Origin: Geoalkalibacter subterraneus
GTDB lineage: Bacteria; Desulfobacterota; Desulfuromonadia; Desulfuromonadales; Geoalkalibacteraceae
DNA: 64,000 nucleotides
NCBI RefSeq assembly: GCF_000827125.1
Contig: NZ_CP010311.1
Span: 1,178,001-1,242,000, forward strand
Direction of reading: 5' to 3'
In this document: positions 1 through 7,478 of the stretch, one piece after another
How positions within the stretch are numbered: position 1 is the stretch's first letter
How the letters are laid out: the number at the start of each line of letters is the position of its first letter
Position numbers and translations under genes: made by a program
The notes under the pieces: model-generated
Told to the model about the DNA's origin: nothing
Seen by the model: the letters and a program-made list of their open reading frames with translations, nothing else
The model's database searches: none

Positions 1-1
1 G

Positions 2-940
2 TTCGCCCAGGGTCTGCTGTCGGCCGTCTTTTTCCAGGTCCTGGTCGGTGCGGGACTTGCCGGAACCTATATGCCGGGCCTGCGTCTGCTGACCGATCAT
101 TTTCGCGGTGCGGTCCCCAGTCGCGGGGTCGCCTTCTATACCGCCACTTTTGGCCTTGGTACAACCGGCTCTTTGCTGCTGGCCGGCGCTCTGGAACCGG
201 TCGGCTGGCAGTGGGCGTTTTTCGCCGCAGCGGTGGGGCCTTTTATCGCCGGACCGCTCATTTTCTTCTCTTTCCCTGCGCGACCGCCGCAGGGCAGTGA
301 CGCCCCGCCCGTTCCTGTTTTCGATTTCCGGCCGGTGCTGCGCAATCGCGAAGCCATGGGGTATATCCTCGGCTACGCGGCGCACTGCTGGGAGCTGTTC
401 GGCCTGCGTTCCTGGCTACCGGCATTTTTTGCGTTCAGCCTGGGATTGACCGCCACTGAGGGCGGTTTCTGGTTCGGTGCAGCATCTCTGGCTGCCTGGG
501 TCAACATGCTCGGGCCCCTGGCCAGCATCTTCGGCAACGAGGCGGCCGTCAAACGGGGGCGCCGCCGCCTGATCCTGTCCGCCATGACAGGCTCGGGGCT
601 TCTTGCCTGCCTGGTGGGGTTCAGCGCACCGCTTCCCATCATCCTCGTCTTTATCCTGACGACTCTTTACTTCCTATGTGTCATGGGAGATTCCGCCGCC
701 CTGACCGCCGGAATGGTAGCCGCCTCCGAACCGGGCCGCAAGGGAGCGGCCATGGCGCTGCATTCTCTGATGGGGTTCGGCGCAGGCTTTCTTGCGCCGC
801 TGGCATTCGGGAGCGTGCTTGATGCCGCCGGCGGCAACGAATCCGTCACCGCCTGGGGGCTGGCTTTTGCGGCGCTGGGGGTCTGGTCGTTGGTCGCTGT
901 GGGGTTGATGGTGCTGCGGAAAATTTTCTCTTCCAGCTAA
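2..940 (+). CDS. MFS transporter, C-terminal part (5' end outside window)
   Basis: The reading frame is open from base 2 and runs to a stop at 940, so the gene begins upstream of the window. The 312 visible residues are very hydrophobic and form about nine or ten membrane segments of the major facilitator type, with short basic loops (KRGRRRL, EPGRKG) between helices. The family moves small solutes across the inner membrane by secondary transport. The substrate cannot be read from this part. The gene runs towards the minus-strand ABC operon, leaving 28 bases between the stop codons. Confidence 0.8.
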   Translation, partial: FAQGLLSAVFFQVLVGAGLAGTYMPGLRLLTDHFRGAVPSRGVAFYTATFGLGTTGSLLLAGALEPVGWQWAFFAAAVGPFIAGPLIFFSFPARPPQGSDAPPVPVFDFRPVLRNREAMGYILGYAAHCWELFGLRSWLPAFFAFSLGLTATEGGFWFGAASLAAWVNMLGPLASIFGNEAAVKRGRRRLILSAMTGSGLLACLVGFSAPLPIILVFILTTLYFLCVMGDSAALTAGMVAASEPGRKGAAMALHSLMGFGAGFLAPLAFGSVLDAAGGNESVTAWGLAFAALGVWSLVAVGLMVLRKIFSSS

Positions 941-968
941 ACTGAAACCCCAGCCCATAAATCTGCGG

Positions 969-1679
969 TTAACCTGCTGCTGTGGCCCGAGTTGCCGTAT
1001 AAACCGACCGGTCCGAATCGACCTGCCCGTCCCTGAGCGATATCGTGCGCTGGAAATATTCCGTGTTTTCCTGGTTGTGAGTCACCATGACGATGGTCTG
1101 CCCTTCCTGGTTGAGATGGGCCAGCAGGTCCATGATCTCTTTGCTGGTCGTGGAATCCAGGCTACCGGTAGGTTCATCGGCCAGAATCAGCGGCGGCTTG
1201 TTGACCAGCGCCCGTGCAATGGCGACGCGCTCCTGTTCGCCGCCGGAGAGCTGGCTGGGCAAGTGGGTGGCGCGGTGTTCGAGACCAACTTTGGCCAGTA
1301 CTTCCCGGGCGCGGTCGCGCTTTTGGGGGGTGGGCATGCGCTTAATGGCCAATGGAAGCATGACGTTTTCCAGGGCGCTGAGGTAGGGCACCAGGTTGAA
1401 GGACTGGAAAACGAAGCCGAGATATTCGCGCCTGAAGTCGGCGAGCTTTTCACCGCCGAGAGCATGAATATCGATGCCGTCGATGACGACACGCCCATCA
1501 CTGGGACCGCACAGCCCACCGAGAATCGACAGAAATGTGCTTTTTCCTGACCCCGAGGGGCCCATCACGCCGAGAAAAGTTCCTTCCGATACGCTGAGGT
1601 TCAACCCACGCAACGCTTGTACGCAGTCGTTGCCGTTCTGGAAATTCCGGATCAGATTTTCAATTTCGATAAATGACAT
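969..1679 (-). CDS. ABC transporter ATP-binding protein, LolD/MacB-like
   Basis: This 236-residue protein is a complete ABC ATPase. The Walker A motif GPSGSGKST is at residues 40-48, followed by a Q-loop (FVFQSFNL), the signature [15 protein letters not shown] and Walker [13 protein letters not shown]. The pattern is that of ATPases that pair with FtsX/MacB-type permeases. It is the last gene of a three-gene minus-strand operon, 44 bases after the permease gene. The set DUF2318 protein - FtsX-type permease - ATPase resembles the ABC part of the Campylobacter Cj1660-Cj1663 (p19 iron) locus, so a role in iron or redox-linked export or uptake is inferred, not shown. Confidence 0.9.
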   Translation of the reverse strand: MSFIEIENLIRNFQNGNDCVQALRGLNLSVSEGTFLGVMGPSGSGKSTFLSILGGLCGPSDGRVVIDGIDIHALGGEKLADFRREYLGFVFQSFNLVPYLSALENVMLPLAIKRMPTPQKRDRAREVLAKVGLEHRATHLPSQLSGGEQERVAIARALVNKPPLILADEPTGSLDSTTSKEIMDLLAHLNQEGQTIVMVTHNQENTEYFQRTISLRDGQVDSDRSVYTATRATAAG

Positions 1680-1723
1680 GGGGCTCGATTCCTGTTCTCG
1701 CAGGGTTGAAAAACGTTGTAAAT

Positions 1724-2881
1724 CTACAGTGCGCGCAGGGCTTCGGTGGGCTCCATGCGGCTGGCATGCAGGGCCGGATAGATCGAGGCCAGAGAGCCGA
1801 CCGCGACTGCCAGCAGCAAAGCGCCGCCGAGCAGCAGCGGGTTGAACGCCAGGTGCGGGTGCTCTTCGGCCAGGAAAGGCAGGGCTGCCCAGGTGGCGGC
1901 CATGCCGGCCAGGTAGCCGAGGGCTCCGGCGATGAAGCTGACCGTCACCGCTTCTGTCATGATCAGGTGCACGACGTGGGTGCGGCGGAAACCCAGCGCG
2001 CGAAAGATGCCGATCTCTCGGGTGCGCTCATTGACCGAGCCCATCATCGTGACGAACACGATCAGAGCGCCGATAAAGACCACCACGGCGGCGATGCTTA
2101 AGGAAAAGACCCGGAACTGCTCCAGCGCGTGCATGCGCGACTTGACGACCTGCTGCAGGGCGGTGACGCGGGTGGCGGGCAGTGCCGCGGAGAGCTGCTC
2201 CACCAGATCCTCGATGGGGCAGTCGGCGCACAGGGCGGCTATTTCAACCAGGCTCACCACGCCTTCGCGCCCGAGGATACTCTGAACCCTGGGCAGAGTG
2301 GCAATAAGCAATCGATCGTCCTGCGATCCAGTCGGCTGCAGGATTCCCGTCAGGGTGAAAGTCTGTCCTGCGATTTTCACCTCATCGCCCAGGTTGAGTC
2401 CCAGCGCTTCAGCCACGGCGCTTCCGGCCACCAGCTCATCGGCGTTAGCCAGGGGGCGGCCATCGATCGTCCACCATCTTTTCAGGTTGAACTCGATTTC
2501 GGGATCGACGCCCATCATCACCACGCGGCGCCCGCCTATTTCCACCGCACCGACAATCTTGGGAGCCACTGCTGCAATATTGCGGGCGTTGGGGATCGTG
2601 CGGATGCGCTCCAGTTCCTCCATGCGGATGGGGTCAGGTTCGACGGTCACCCCGGCGACGTTGACCCCGCCATAGGACAGGGAAAGGTCGTCGCTGACCG
2701 GTGTGATCAGGATGTTCGCGCCAAAGCTGTCGATTTTGTGTTCCGCCTCCATGGTCAGCGCCTCGGACAGCGAAATCAGGGTGACCACGGTGGCGATTCC
2801 CACCAGCAGCCCCATGACCAGAAAGGCGAGACGCGCCTTGCGGCGGCGAAGATTGTTCAGGGCGATCGTATGCAGATTCAT
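1724..2881 (-). CDS. ABC transporter permease, FtsX/MacB type
   Basis: The 385-residue protein has one N-terminal membrane helix (about residues 18-40), a periplasmic MacB-PCD-like domain of about 220 residues, and three C-terminal helices of the FtsX fold, the typical order for this family. The conserved turn RTREIGIFRALGFRR precedes the second helix. It starts 14 bases after the DUF2318 gene and is followed by its ATPase. Such permeases act as mechanotransmitters rather than classic channels. The cargo is unknown. Confidence 0.88.
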   Translation of the reverse strand: MNLHTIALNNLRRRKARLAFLVMGLLVGIATVVTLISLSEALTMEAEHKIDSFGANILITPVSDDLSLSYGGVNVAGVTVEPDPIRMEELERIRTIPNARNIAAVAPKIVGAVEIGGRRVVMMGVDPEIEFNLKRWWTIDGRPLANADELVAGSAVAEALGLNLGDEVKIAGQTFTLTGILQPTGSQDDRLLIATLPRVQSILGREGVVSLVEIAALCADCPIEDLVEQLSAALPATRVTALQQVVKSRMHALEQFRVFSLSIAAVVVFIGALIVFVTMMGSVNERTREIGIFRALGFRRTHVVHLIMTEAVTVSFIAGALGYLAGMAATWAALPFLAEEHPHLAFNPLLLGGALLLAVAVGSLASIYPALHASRMEPTEALRAL

Positions 2882-2895
2882 TCTTCGGAATTCCT

Positions 2896-3429
2896 CTATT
2901 TCGAGTCGGCAGGGAAGTATCTCGCTCCTGCGGCCAGGTCCGCGGCCGCGATGATCAGAGTGCCGTTACTGACCTGACGATCGATCGGCGCCGGATTGCA
3001 GCCGCCTTTAACTTCGTTGATGCGGTCGGAAGAAAACTTCTGCCCGCAATTTCTACAGACCATGACATCGCCTTCCTGGAAATATCCCCTCTTTTCGCGG
3101 TAGCAGACGTCACAGGCATCAAAAGCCGCCCGGATCACCCCGTCATGACTGCGTAAAACGAAAAAGTCGACAGGGCCGGTTGCTGCGCGATAACTGAAAA
3201 AATGGGCCTTGCCGTCATTAACTTCGATGACCGGGATCTCAATCCGGCCATTTTGGGCCTGCACTTCCGGATACCCTGGGCGCTGTTTGCCGAAGTAGGA
3301 CAAACCGCCGACAGTTGCGGCCACAGCAACCATCAGTGTCACGACGACATAGACGATGAATTGTGAACTTTTATGGTCCTTTGTGTCATCCTTGCTGAAT
3401 TGTCCTTTCTTTGCGTTCCGATCGGTCAT
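2896..3429 (-). CDS. DUF2318 membrane-anchored metal-binding protein
   Basis: This 177-residue protein has one N-terminal membrane helix (about residues 25-45) and a periplasmic domain typical of DUF2318 (Fe-S-containing-like) proteins. It has two CxxC pairs, CDVC and CRNC, plus a later Cys in the motif GGCNPAPI. The family is found next to FTR1/p19-type iron uptake genes and in ABC loci such as Campylobacter Cj1660. Here it is the first gene of an operon with an FtsX-type permease and an ATPase. Metal binding by the four Cys is inferred. No FTR1 or p19 gene is present in the window. Confidence 0.82.
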   Translation of the reverse strand: MTDRNAKKGQFSKDDTKDHKSSQFIVYVVVTLMVAVAATVGGLSYFGKQRPGYPEVQAQNGRIEIPVIEVNDGKAHFFSYRAATGPVDFFVLRSHDGVIRAAFDACDVCYREKRGYFQEGDVMVCRNCGQKFSSDRINEVKGGCNPAPIDRQVSNGTLIIAAADLAAGARYFPADSK

Positions 3430-3730
3430 TTCTCAACTCCAGTTTCGTGGGGAATCCTGAAGCGAAGCCGCAGAATTCCAGAGAGTCAACAGTGTGATGC
3501 CCACGTTTTTCACCGTGCGCCTGGTTTTACAAACTGAATTACAGGGATATCAGTTTTTGTGCCAAACTGTTGGTTAGTGTAACTACTTGAAAATAAGGGA
3601 TTTTAAGTGGAGTCAGAGAAGGGGCGGGTGTTGGATTTTCTAAAATGGGTGTGGAATATTGTACATTTTTAGGAAGGCGGGTGCGCCGAAAAAAGGTCAA
3701 GTGGTCAGCGCCCCGCCTGTGGTATGAGGG
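3430..3730. other. Intergenic region upstream of the DUF2318 operon
   Basis: About 300 bases with no credible gene. It must hold the promoter of the minus-strand DUF2318 operon. One inverted repeat is visible, AAACTGA at 3531-3537 and TCAGTTT at 3550-3556. On the minus strand a TTGGCAC element is followed by a poor -12 box (GG-N10-GA instead of GC), so a sigma-54 promoter is not claimed. Confidence 0.35.
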
Positions 3731-3922
3731 TCAGCGGGTGGTGTGCCGGTTGAGCAGCTCCAGTATCTCGGGCTTGCTTGCGACGGGTGTGATCACCTTG
3801 ATCTCGAGTTTTTCCTTGTCGACATAGAATTTGTCCTGAGGGATGCCCGCTCCAAGAAGGTCGTTGACGGCATTCTGCATGGCTTCTTTCGAGGCATAAT
3901 CGACCGTTACGGTTTCATTCAT
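3731..3922 (-). CDS. Small hypothetical protein, 63 aa
   Basis: This is a short soluble protein. The start at 3922 is supported by a strong ribosome-binding site (AAAGGGG, about 8 bases upstream on the minus strand). The residue pattern (TVDYASKEAMQNAVNDLLGAG, then KEKLEIKVITP and KPEILELLNR) suggests a beta-alpha-beta-beta-alpha unit like small ferredoxin-like or ACT-like folds, but no family is recognised. It is divergent from the candidate selenoprotein gene and shares its 234-base upstream region, which contains a perfect palindrome. Confidence 0.6.
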   Translation of the reverse strand: MNETVTVDYASKEAMQNAVNDLLGAGIPQDKFYVDKEKLEIKVITPVASKPEILELLNRHTTR

Positions 3923-3950
3923 GGTCTGTCCCCTTTCTGTTTTTGTTGTT

Positions 3951-3990
3951 TTGCTGGAATTTCCAGCAAGATACGCGTCGCAAAACGCGT
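3951..3990. promoter_or_regulatory. Palindromic operator candidate in the divergent promoter region
   Basis: TTGCTGGAA (3951-3959) and TTCCAGCAA (3961-3969) form a perfect 9-bp inverted repeat with a one-base spacer. It is followed by two copies of ACGCGT (3973-3978 and 3985-3990). The position, 29 bases upstream of the minus-strand start and 190 bases upstream of the plus-strand gene, fits a regulator site shared by the two divergent genes. The regulator is unknown. Confidence 0.4.
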
Positions 3991-4156
3991 GCTGAGTGGT
4001 AAAAAATTCGCTTTAAGGATGTTGAACGTGTTGTTTTTTCGACTCTTTTCATTTTATCAGGTTCTGCGAGGTGTCAAGGAAGTCGCTTTGTTGCGGTCTT
4101 GACCCTGAAGGAGGGGACAAGGTAGGCTGATCTACAAAGAAAGGATTTCAAGATAA

Positions 4157-4369
4157 ATGAATAGACCGTTGAAGATTGTGGTTCTGACATCCTTTGGAGT
4201 TGCCGGGGGTGCATTGCTCGGCTACCTGGGACAATGCGCCGGCAGCACCTGAGGCACCCTTGCCAGCCCCTGGTCAGGGGCGATATTTGGAGCAATTGTC
4301 GGGTTTGTTTTTGGGGTGCTGCCGAATGAGAAGAAGACCGACAACCGGGAGGACTTTCCGCGGGAATAA
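4157..4369 (+). CDS. Candidate selenoprotein, small membrane protein with in-frame UGA (Sec32)
   Basis: Read from ATG 4157 the frame runs 31 codons to TGA at 4250-4252, continues with equally sensible membrane-protein sequence, and stops at TAA 4367-4369. This gives 70 residues with selenocysteine at position 32. Two glycine-rich membrane helices (about 5-25 and 41-56) flank a short loop with Cys27 and Sec32, C-x4-U, then GTLASPW. From memory, small DUF6132-type two-helix proteins have C-x4-C followed by P-I-T-S-N-P at the same place, so Sec replaces the second Cys. A SECIS-type hairpin begins 13 bases after the UGA. A ribosome site AAAGGA lies upstream at 4140-4145. DUF362/ferredoxin follows 59 bases downstream. 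A simple nonsense mutation is the alternative. Confidence 0.75.
4266..4281 (+). promoter_or_regulatory. Bacterial SECIS element (apical stem-loop)
   Basis: GCCCCT (4266-4271) pairs perfectly with AGGGGC (4276-4281) around a four-base loop GGTC (4272-4275). Nineteen bases separate the UGA from the loop. In the E. coli fdhF SECIS the same GGUC loop sits on a UGCA stem 18 bases after the UGA. The match in loop sequence, stem and spacing is what SelB needs to recode UGA as selenocysteine. selA, selB and selC are not in this window. Confidence 0.75.
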
Positions 4370-4428
4370 GGTATGGCCATTATTATTATTTCTCGATTTG
4401 AGGCTTTAGTTTGATGGGAGGGATTGAT

Positions 4429-5556
4429 ATGGCAAGTCCAGTTTTTCTGGCTGATCTTCGTGCCGGCCATCGTGAGAACCTGCTCGACAAGATCGAGCGT
4501 CTGCTTGCGGATGGCGGCCTGGATGGAATCGTCGCGCGGGACGATCTGGTTGCGGTGAAGGTTCATTTCGGCGAACGCGGCGGTCACGGTTATGTGCGCC
4601 CCGTTTTTCTGCGCCGGGTGGTGGAATGCATCAGGGCCGGCGGCGGCAAGCCCTTTCTGACCGATTCGAGCACCCTCTACCCGGGAGAACGCAAGGAGGC
4701 GGTTTCCGCCCTGTCCTGCGGCATCGAAAACGGTTTCGCCTACGCTGTCGTCGGTGCGCCGCTGATCATGTGCGACGGGCTGCGCGGACATTCGGCGCGG
4801 CGCGTGCCGGTCAGCGGGGAGTTGCTCTCCTCTGTCGATATTGCGTTGGGGATTCTCGAAGCGGACGCCCTGGTGACCGTCTCCCATTTCAAAGGGCACG
4901 ACCTGACCGGTTTCGGCGGCGCCATCAAGAATCTCGCCATGGGCTGCTCAAGCCGTGAGGGCAAACTTGAACAGCACTCCAATGTGGCCCCCGAAGTGGC
5001 GGAGAAGTACTGCACCGCCTGCGGCGCCTGCTACAAGGCCTGCGTGCATGACGCGGTGGCCATCATCGAAGGGACGGCAGTCATCGATGCGGAAAAATGC
5101 GCCGGCTGCGGCCGCTGCATCACCGTCTGTCCGGAGAAGGCGATCAAGATTCAGTGGAACGAAGAAGCTCCGCTGGTGATGAAGAAAATGGCCGAGTATG
5201 CCACGGGGGCGGTGGAAGGAAAATCCGGCAAATCCCTCTATTTAACCTTTGTCACCGACGTCTCTCCCTCCTGCGACTGCTACGGCCACTCCGACGCGCC
5301 CATCGTGCCCGATATCGGCATTCTCGTCTCCACAGACCCCGTCGCCATCGACCAGGCCGCTGTCGACCTGGTCAACCAGGCCACCGGAATTCCCGGCACA
5401 GCGCTTCAGACCGGACACGAACCAGGCGGCGACAAATTCCGCGGCATGCATCCGCAGATCGATTATGAAGTGACTCTGGAACATGCCGAGAAAATGGGAC
5501 TGGGTTCGCGCAGCTATGAGCTGGTGCGGCTGGAGCCGAAAGGCAAGGGGTGGTAG
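4429..5556 (+). CDS. DUF362 protein with two 4Fe-4S ferredoxin motifs
   Basis: The 375-residue protein has an N-terminal DUF362 domain (about residues 1-190), two adjacent ferredoxin motifs (YCTACGACYKAC and KCAGCGRCITVCP, about residues 193-240) and a C-terminal DUF362 part. The start at ATG 4429 is preferred because GGGAGG lies five to six bases upstream at 4417-4422; a TTG at 4411 is in frame but has no such site. DUF362 iron-sulfur proteins are common in anaerobes and probably pass electrons, but their partners are undefined. It follows the candidate selenoprotein gene and may be cotranscribed with it. Confidence 0.88.
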   Translation: MASPVFLADLRAGHRENLLDKIERLLADGGLDGIVARDDLVAVKVHFGERGGHGYVRPVFLRRVVECIRAGGGKPFLTDSSTLYPGERKEAVSALSCGIENGFAYAVVGAPLIMCDGLRGHSARRVPVSGELLSSVDIALGILEADALVTVSHFKGHDLTGFGGAIKNLAMGCSSREGKLEQHSNVAPEVAEKYCTACGACYKACVHDAVAIIEGTAVIDAEKCAGCGRCITVCPEKAIKIQWNEEAPLVMKKMAEYATGAVEGKSGKSLYLTFVTDVSPSCDCYGHSDAPIVPDIGILVSTDPVAIDQAAVDLVNQATGIPGTALQTGHEPGGDKFRGMHPQIDYEVTLEHAEKMGLGSRSYELVRLEPKGKGW

Positions 5557-5953
5557 TAATGGAATAATTGGTGCTATCGGAACAAAAAAAGCCTTGAAGT
5601 TCAGGATGCTTACAAATATGATTCTTCCCCTATGTTCCCCTATGTTCCCCTGAAAAAGCGCTGTTTCCTGCAAAAAAGTGGCACCCAAAGTGGCACCCAA
5701 ATTTGAAGTGAATTATGGCAAGTAGAGACGATCTGATTAAATCAGACACTAAAGGAATTTTTGTGGGCTATAAGATAGCACAAATAATGAAATGTTTCAG
5801 CAACTTACATGCATTCGTGAAAAAGTTTTACGATTGTAATCTCACGGAATCAGGTTCATATTCGGGTAAATTATTTGGTGTCTTCCTGCTTGACTGCAGG
5901 TGCTTGCTGTGGGTAAATAGTGTTAAGCACTACTTTTAACGGGGGAGGTTTCC
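5557..5953. other. Gene-poor junction with direct repeats
   Basis: A 397-base stretch, AT-rich in its second half, between the DUF362 gene and the toxin-antitoxin pair. It holds two sets of short direct repeats (listed separately). A possible frame at 5715-5939 has no family resemblance and no good ribosome site, so I do not call it a gene. Confidence 0.4.
5621..5698. repeat. Two sets of tandem 10- and 12-bp repeats (integrase arm-site-like)
   Basis: TATGTTCCCC occurs twice in tandem (5631-5640, 5641-5650), preceded by the near copy ATTCTTCCCC. AAAGTGGCACCC occurs twice in tandem with a 12-base period (5675-5686, 5687-5698). The second motif recurs exactly at 7196-7207, just outside the left tRNA-derived repeat of the mobile element. 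Tandem C-rich decamers and dodecamers of this kind are typical arm-binding sites of P4-type integrases, so this may be the scar of an older insertion. Confidence 0.45.
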
Positions 5954-6202
5954 ATGGAGAACATAAGTGCGAGCGATGCAAACCGCCATTTCTCTAAGGT
6001 TCTACGCCAGGTATCTCAGGGAGACGTTGTAACTATTACCTCGCGTGGCAAGCCTGTAGCATCCATAATTCCTGCGCACAGGCAGCAGGCCCAGCACAGT
6101 GCTGCGCGTAAATCTCTGCTTGAGCGTTTGCGTCAGCAGAAAATTACCGGTGAGCGCAACTGGACCAGGGACGAACTATACGATGATGAATGCGGGGAGT
6201 AG
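5954..6202 (+). CDS. Antitoxin, Phd/YefM family
   Basis: The 82-residue protein has the Phd/YefM N-terminal signature (SASDANRHFSKVLRQV, then GDVVTITSRGKPVASIIP), which forms the DNA-binding dimer. The basic and acidic C-terminal tail would wrap the toxin. The start is supported by GGGGGAGG about 7 bases upstream. It lies six bases before a PIN-domain toxin gene, the usual antitoxin-first order, and such pairs repress their own promoter. Confidence 0.85.
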   Translation: MENISASDANRHFSKVLRQVSQGDVVTITSRGKPVASIIPAHRQQAQHSAARKSLLERLRQQKITGERNWTRDELYDDECGE

Positions 6203-6208
6203 ATAGGT

Positions 6209-6652
6209 ATGAGGGTTGCCCTGGATACCAATGTCCTTGCCTATGCAGAGGGGCTTGGCGATCAATCCAGATGTGCCAGGGCCATGGAACTGGTGGAACG
6301 CCTGCCCCTTGGTGAGGTAATTATCCCGGCCCAGACGTTGGGAGAGCTGAGTCGGGTGCTGCGCTCCAAGGCGAAGAGAAGCGCTGAAGATACGCGCTCA
6401 GCGGTACTGAGCTGGGCAGATACCTTCAGTGTAGCCGACTCAACCTGGCCTGCATTTCAGGCTGCGCTGGATCTGAATGTGGATCATAAACTCCAGATCT
6501 GGGATGCACTGATTCTCGCAGTAGCTGCAGAACAGCACTGTCGCATACTTCTGACTGAAGATATGCATGCTGGATTTACCTGGCGTGGAGTTACCCTGGT
6601 AAACCCTTTTGCACCTGAAATAGATCCCCTTCTGGAACAACTATTGGCCTGA
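6209..6652 (+). CDS. PIN-domain ribonuclease toxin, VapC-like
   Basis: The 147-residue protein is a PIN domain: VALDTNVLAYAE at the N terminus (Asp6), a middle acidic residue in LGELSRVL, and WDALILAVA plus LLTEDMHAG supplying the C-terminal acids that hold Mg2+. VapC toxins cut tRNA or rRNA. It follows the Phd-like antitoxin gene by six bases, so both are probably cotranscribed. It sits in a scarred region beside an integration hot spot, which suggests horizontal arrival. Confidence 0.85.
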   Translation: MRVALDTNVLAYAEGLGDQSRCARAMELVERLPLGEVIIPAQTLGELSRVLRSKAKRSAEDTRSAVLSWADTFSVADSTWPAFQAALDLNVDHKLQIWDALILAVAAEQHCRILLTEDMHAGFTWRGVTLVNPFAPEIDPLLEQLLA

Positions 6653-7264
6653 AGACCCAGCTAGAAGTCCCACGCCAGAGCTACCGTGCCATGGGGCGTT
6701 GCCTGCTGGGCATCCTCAGAGTGCGCATCTTCTGCAGAACCGTTCTGTTTCTGTCCCTGCTTCTTCTCCGGCAGAGCATCTCTAATTTCCATGAGTCTGG
6801 GTATGCGGCTGTGACTGGCGTACATCCCTGTGCTGATGCTCCTGTTGTGGCTCTCCCGGATGGAACAACTCCCTTAAGAGCCGGTTCAGCCTGTCGAGCC
6901 TATACCCCTGAATGGGGCCGGTGGGAGGTATGCTATCCAGGGTCTCGAAATGACAACCGAAAATTGACCACCTGTGATCATCGAAATTTGACCACCCCCG
7001 TTGGTTGAAAAATTACATCAAATGTAATCCGCTGGGTGTTATTTGGAAAATTTTGTGCAGATAAAACAGAATAAACTACTCCCACCAAGCCTAACGGCTA
7101 CGGGAGGAGCAACTGCGCAGCTTTTTTTGGTAGATGTTTGATCAATAATTTGTGGTGGGCTATTCTCCATCCCCCCCTGTTTGGTGTAGACCCAAAAAGT
7201 GGCACCCAACCACCCAAAACAAAACAAGCACCTACAGGAAAAACCCGTAAGTGCTTGTTTTTTA
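6653..7264. other. Gene-poor remnant region, possible IS end
   Basis: There is no convincing gene in about 610 bases. Around 6957-7000 two copies of a TTGACCACC motif (AAATTGACCACC and AATTTGACCACC) lie 26 bases apart; repeated motifs of this style occur at ends of IS21-type elements, so a relic IS end is possible but unproven. One copy of AAAGTGGCACCC is at 7196-7207. A hairpin terminator lies at the right edge. Confidence 0.35.
7216..7263. terminator. Bidirectional terminator, originally downstream of tRNA-Ala
   Basis: AAACAAGCAC (7222-7231) and GTGCTTGTTT (7251-7260) form a 10-bp stem with extra inner pairing. The minus strand continues into TTTTGTTTT and the plus strand into a T run. It lies just past the truncated tRNA-Ala 3' end, so it is probably the tRNA gene's original terminator, displaced by the insertion. 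Confidence 0.6.
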
Positions 7265-7313
7265 TGGTGGAGCTAAGCGGGATCGAACCGCTGACCTCTT
7301 GAATGCCATTCAA
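7265..7313. repeat. Left attachment repeat (49-bp copy of tRNA-Ala 3' part)
   Basis: These 49 bases are identical to 14159-14207, the 3' part of the intact tRNA-Ala(GGC) from CCA through the anticodon stem. The copy stops inside the anticodon stem and cannot make a tRNA. It marks the left end of the integrated element. Confidence 0.9.
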
Positions 7314-7430
7314 AAGTTTGCAGTTTCACACGGCAACACAAGATGACACGAAAAGCCTTGCATATAGGGGCGTTTAGGGGTATCCTAGTATCACGTTGCA
7401 TCACTTAAAAAAACACTGTTTACCTCAAAA

Positions 7431-7466
7431 TCTTGTACCCCATCTTGTACCCCATCTTGTACCCCA
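7431..7466 (+). repeat. Three tandem 12-bp repeats, left arm-type integrase sites
   Basis: TCTTGTACCCCA is repeated three times without spacers (7431-7442, 7443-7454, 7455-7466), just before the integrase ribosome site. The same 12-mer recurs near the right end of the element. The position and period fit arm-binding sites of a lambda/P4-type integrase, possibly also repressing the int promoter. Confidence 0.65.
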
Positions 7467-7478
7467 GGAGACTTCCAG

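Noticed and set aside
3500..3600. Sigma-54 promoter for the DUF2318 operon (TTGGCAC on the minus strand)
   Set aside because: The -12 element lacks the required GC at the right spacing.
4250..4252. Simple nonsense mutation (pseudogene) explanation for the in-frame TGA
   Set aside because: The stop is TGA rather than TAA or TAG, is placed at a Cys position next to another Cys, and is followed at the correct distance by a GGTC-loop hairpin. A plain mutation would not predict all of these.
4074..4899. Minus-strand frames across the selenoprotein and DUF362 genes
   Set aside because: They oppose better-supported genes and have no recognisable product.
5715..5939. A 74-codon frame upstream of the toxin-antitoxin pair
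   Set aside because: It has no convincing ribosome site or family, and an odd composition; it lies in the scar region.
6691..7008. A 105-codon frame after the PIN toxin gene
   Set aside because: The translation is arginine/serine-rich without domain pattern and runs through the possible IS-end repeats.
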